This document shows positions 61,785-64,000 of a stretch of DNA of 64,000 nucleotides, one piece after another. The stretch covers positions 2,108,001-2,172,000 of the forward strand of contig NZ_CP031946.1 in NCBI RefSeq assembly GCF_003443535.1, given 5' to 3'. Source of the stretch: Ruegeria sp. AD91A (GTDB lineage Bacteria; Pseudomonadota; Alphaproteobacteria; Rhodobacterales; Rhodobacteraceae). Positions within the stretch are counted from its first letter, which is position 1. Every line of letters begins with the position of its first letter. The notes beneath the pieces were generated by a model that saw only the letters and a list, made by a program, of their open reading frames with translations, did no database searches and had not been told where the DNA came from. Both the position numbers and the translations under genes were made by a program.

Positions 61785-62672
61785 TCAGATCCAGTAGGAC
61801 AGGGCAAACGGCAGCACCAGGATTGTGCTGAGCGTGGAGACAAGAATATACCCGGCCACATCAGCCCCGTATTCCGGAACATGCTGGTCGATAAACAGAT
61901 AAGTCGCCACGGATGAAGGCATCAGGCAACACAGGATCAGAGCACCCCGTTGCGCTCCCGTAAAACCAAACAACCAGATCAGAACGCTGGCAATTGCAAC
62001 GGCCATCGCCAGATGCAAGGCTGTCAGCAGAACAGCACGGCCCAGGCTTTTCACTTGCAACGTCGCAAGAGTATGCCCCAGTGTCAGCAGCATGAGAGGG
62101 ATCGACAACCCACCAAGGATGTCAAAGGACTTTGCGACCGGTTGTGGCAGGCTTTGCCCGGTCGCCATCAGGATCAGAGAGAACCCCACGGCGTAAATAA
62201 TCGGGGACGTCGCCAGCTTCCTGGCTGAGAATTCTCCGGCGGGAATCCACATGCCCACGGTAAAGATGCTGATGAGCACCACCACCACGAACGCCATGGT
62301 GTAGGCCATACCTGCATCACCCAGCGCCAGCAGAGTGATCGGCAGGCCAATGTTGCCGACATTGCCGTGCATCAATGGTGTCAGAAACGCGCGCACCGGC
62401 AAGCGGAGACTCCTGAGCGCGACATACCCCAAAACACCGAAACCGGCCACCGCAAGGGCAGCGGCGGTCATCATGTCAAGAAACGTGCCTACGGCCAGTT
62501 TGGTGGTCGACAAATGAGAAATGATCAGTGTCGGATAGCCGACTTTCGAAACGATCCCGCCAATGACCTTGTTGTCAAATGGGGCCTGAATCACGGCAAG
62601 AACATAGCCAATACCAGCGCAGATCAGAACTGGCAGAACCACGTTCAATACGTTCAGGAACAGGTGCTCCAA
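61785..62672 (-). CDS. AEC family transporter
   Basis: A 295-residue protein with ten hydrophobic helices in two halves. FLNVLNVVLPVLICAGIGY, HGNVGNIGLPITLLALGD and LGFTGAQRGALILCC-like segments match the auxin efflux carrier family, whose bacterial members include MdcF-type malonate carriers. Substrate unknown. It diverges from mipZ across a 217-base spacer. Confidence 0.85.
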   Translation of the reverse strand: MEHLFLNVLNVVLPVLICAGIGYVLAVIQAPFDNKVIGGIVSKVGYPTLIISHLSTTKLAVGTFLDMMTAAALAVAGFGVLGYVALRSLRLPVRAFLTPLMHGNVGNIGLPITLLALGDAGMAYTMAFVVVVLISIFTVGMWIPAGEFSARKLATSPIIYAVGFSLILMATGQSLPQPVAKSFDILGGLSIPLMLLTLGHTLATLQVKSLGRAVLLTALHLAMAVAIASVLIWLFGFTGAQRGALILCCLMPSSVATYLFIDQHVPEYGADVAGYILVSTLSTILVLPFALSYWI

Positions 62673-62811
62673 GCAGAATTCTCCTAGCCGAAACCGTTTT
62701 TCGACAGTGAATCAGTGTCATTGCATTGGCAAGCGCCCTGTGTAACCCGTGTTCTGCGTTAGGTTTTCCCAAATAGAGTCTGATATTGCCCGAAAGCGCC
62801 GCTTGAGGTTC

Positions 62812-62840
62812 TTTTCATCGCGGTCGACACAACATATAGT
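62812..62840 (+). promoter_or_regulatory. Candidate mipZ promoter
   Basis: TTTTCA (62812-62817), a 17-base spacer and TATAGT (62835-62840) lie 50 bases before the mipZ ATG. Two GANTC sites (near 62732 and 62776) lie further upstream and could link expression to CcrM methylation, but GANTC is common by chance. Confidence 0.4.
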
Positions 62841-62889
62841 GGGCACCAACAACGTGTAGTGAAGCACGGCGAGACTTGGGAATACAAGC

Positions 62890-63699
62890 ATGGCACATAT
62901 CATTGTGGTCGGGAACGAAAAGGGTGGCGCAGGCAAATCGACCGTGTCGATGCATGTGGCAACCGCACTGGCCCGATTGGGGCACAAGGTCAGCACCTTG
63001 GATCTGGACCTGCGTCAACGCAGTCTGGGACGCTATTTCGAGAACCGCAACAACTTCCTCAAAAGCTCGGACCTGACTCTGCCAAGCCCGCGCCATCACG
63101 ACCTGCCCGAGATTGATGCCGCCACGCTGAAACCGGGCGAGAATATCTATGACCATCGCCTGTCTGCCGCCGTTTCCCAACTGGAAAGCGACAGCGACTT
63201 TATTCTGATCGACTGCCCGGGGTCTCATACTCGGCTCAGTCAGGTGGCGCATTCGCTGGCCGACACACTGATCACCCCGCTGAACGACAGCTTCATTGAT
63301 TTCGACCTGTTGGCACGGATCGACTCGCAGGGTGAGAAGATCCTTGGCCCCTCTGTCTATTCCGAGATGGTCTGGAACGCACGACAGTTGCGGGCGCAGG
63401 CTGGACTAAAGCCCATCGACTGGGTCGTCGTTCGCAACCGCGTCGGTACACAACGCATGGTCAACAAGGAAAAGATGCAGCGCGCGATCGAGATGCTGTC
63501 GCAGCGCATCGGCTTTCGCGTCGCCTCGGGCTTTTCCGAGCGGGTTATTTTCCGAGAACTGTTCCCCCGTGGCCTGACCCTGCTGGACCTCAAGGACATC
63601 GGCGTCAAACAGCTGAACATCTCGAACATCGCCGCCCGTCAGGAGCTGCGCGACATGATGAAAGAGCTGAACCTGCCGGGTGTGGAGATTGATTTCTGA
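62890..63699 (+). CDS. mipZ: Division-site positioning ATPase MipZ
   Basis: A 269-residue ParA/MinD-type ATPase with a deviant Walker A (NEKGGAGKST, about 9-18), LDLDLRQRSLGRYFENR and FILIDCPGSH as Walker B. Those features and RNRVGTQRMVNKEKM separate MipZ from ParA. In alphaproteobacteria MipZ binds ParB at the poles and inhibits FtsZ polymerisation, setting mid-cell division. The length is standard. No parB or ftsZ is in the window. Confidence 0.92.
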   Translation: MAHIIVVGNEKGGAGKSTVSMHVATALARLGHKVSTLDLDLRQRSLGRYFENRNNFLKSSDLTLPSPRHHDLPEIDAATLKPGENIYDHRLSAAVSQLESDSDFILIDCPGSHTRLSQVAHSLADTLITPLNDSFIDFDLLARIDSQGEKILGPSVYSEMVWNARQLRAQAGLKPIDWVVVRNRVGTQRMVNKEKMQRAIEMLSQRIGFRVASGFSERVIFRELFPRGLTLLDLKDIGVKQLNISNIAARQELRDMMKELNLPGVEIDF

Positions 63700-63791
63700 T
63701 ATGCTGTTTCGGCGGCCGCTCTGCGGACAAAGTTGCCGTTCCGCTTGGAGGGCCATATGTCCGTTTAGCTAAGAGACAGTAAGTTTTGTTT

Positions 63792-64000
63792 CAAAGTCCC
63801 ATACTCATCTCATGCCATGCCATTCCTCCGTGGTCGGAGGCAGACCGTCTCAGATAGCTATAGCCCAGCTTCTCGTAAAGCGACACGTGATGCTCTTTGC
63901 ACATCAGATGGATCGTTGCCTTGTTCATCTGCTGCATTCGCCTGACAAACTCATCCATCAGAGACCTTGAATAGCCCTTGCCTTGTTCGGTCGGGTCTAC
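63792..64000 (-). CDS. GNAT acetyltransferase, 3' part (truncated by window end)
   Basis: The last 209 bases read on the minus strand as the C-terminal 69 residues of a GNAT: PTEQGKGYSRSLMDEFV contains the acetyl-CoA loop, HVSLYEKLGYSYLRR is the conserved C-terminal motif, and it stops at 63794-63792. The start lies beyond the window. It converges with mipZ across 92 bases. Confidence 0.75.

Noticed and set aside
1..64000. Mobile elements, CRISPR arrays, tRNA/rRNA genes, defence islands
   Set aside because: No transposase, integrase, spacer-repeat array, tRNA cloverleaf or known defence gene was recognised on either strand.

Overview
The window is a GC-rich chromosomal stretch of an alphaproteobacterium. 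It most likely comes from the Roseobacter group of the Rhodobacteraceae, near Ruegeria; this is inferred from gene content and order. Markers include the methylsuccinyl-CoA dehydrogenase of the ethylmalonyl-CoA pathway, MipZ in place of Min proteins, a split F0 operon with b and b' subunits, a cysteine-free L31, TrmD with a long N-terminal extension, and SemiSWEET, DUF1491, DUF2062 and DUF3429 proteins. I see no phage, transposon, integrase, CRISPR array, tRNA or rRNA gene. Coding density is high and many neighbours overlap as ATGA or GTGA.

Layout: 1-4.8 kb holds a winged-helix/membrane protein pair, a TauE/SafE exporter, mcd and two small lipoprotein-type genes. From 4.7 to 17.6 kb the minus strand carries a housekeeping cluster: folK-rpoZ-rsh-DUF2062-pdxJ-LysE-acpS-lepB-rnc-GNAT, then era-DUF1491 and recO. 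A plus-strand Tat-exported multicopper oxidase and several small genes interrupt it. From 17.7 to 22.2 kb lie a NYN-domain gene, the coupled operon ispH-DUF3429-methyltransferase-rnhA-TRIC, and a ClpP-fold lipoprotein. From 22.2 to 25.5 kb lie an arginase-family enzyme and def/def-like/fmt with two small membrane proteins. From 25.6 to 32.9 kb lie a MalY/PatB-type lyase, a xi-class glutathione transferase, an atypical receiver protein, the cobalamin genes cobC-cobD behind a possible transcription attenuator, a lytic transglycosylase and a class II amidotransferase.

From 33 to 40.5 kb lie smc, small exported proteins, a divergent aminotransferase/FadR-type regulator pair with a palindromic operator, and a glycosyltransferase-like gene. 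From 40.6 to 43.3 kb is the F0 operon atpI-atpB-atpE-atpF'-atpF. From 43.4 to 50.3 kb is an accessory region: ArsR and LysR regulators with candidate operators, a universal stress protein behind an FNR-like box, EamA, azoreductase, an Asp/Glu racemase behind a 13-bp hairpin, a prolyl-tRNA editing protein, two tandem membrane paralogues and a sulfotransferase. From 50.5 to 57.4 kb is a long operon running from ffh to trmD, in which the SRP and ribosome-maturation genes are interleaved with three GNAT acetyltransferases, chorismate mutase, bluB, a 49-residue membrane protein and a sulfotransferase-like protein. From 57.5 to 64 kb lie a lipoprotein, a GH25 lysozyme, rplS-rpmE behind a structured leader, MFS and AEC transporters, mipZ and the 3' part of a GNAT gene cut by the window end.

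Common threads: translation and its quality control are heavily represented (ffh, rpsP, rimM, trmD, rplS, rpmE, era, rnc, fmt, def, prolyl-tRNA editing, rsh). Cobalamin synthesis (cobC, cobD, bluB) fits the B12-dependent ethylmalonyl-CoA pathway implied by mcd. I found no obvious defence system. The items most worth a second look are the cobC leader, the def paralogue that has lost catalytic residues, the gene-loaded ffh-trmD operon with its tiny membrane protein, and the structured leaders of rplS and the racemase gene.
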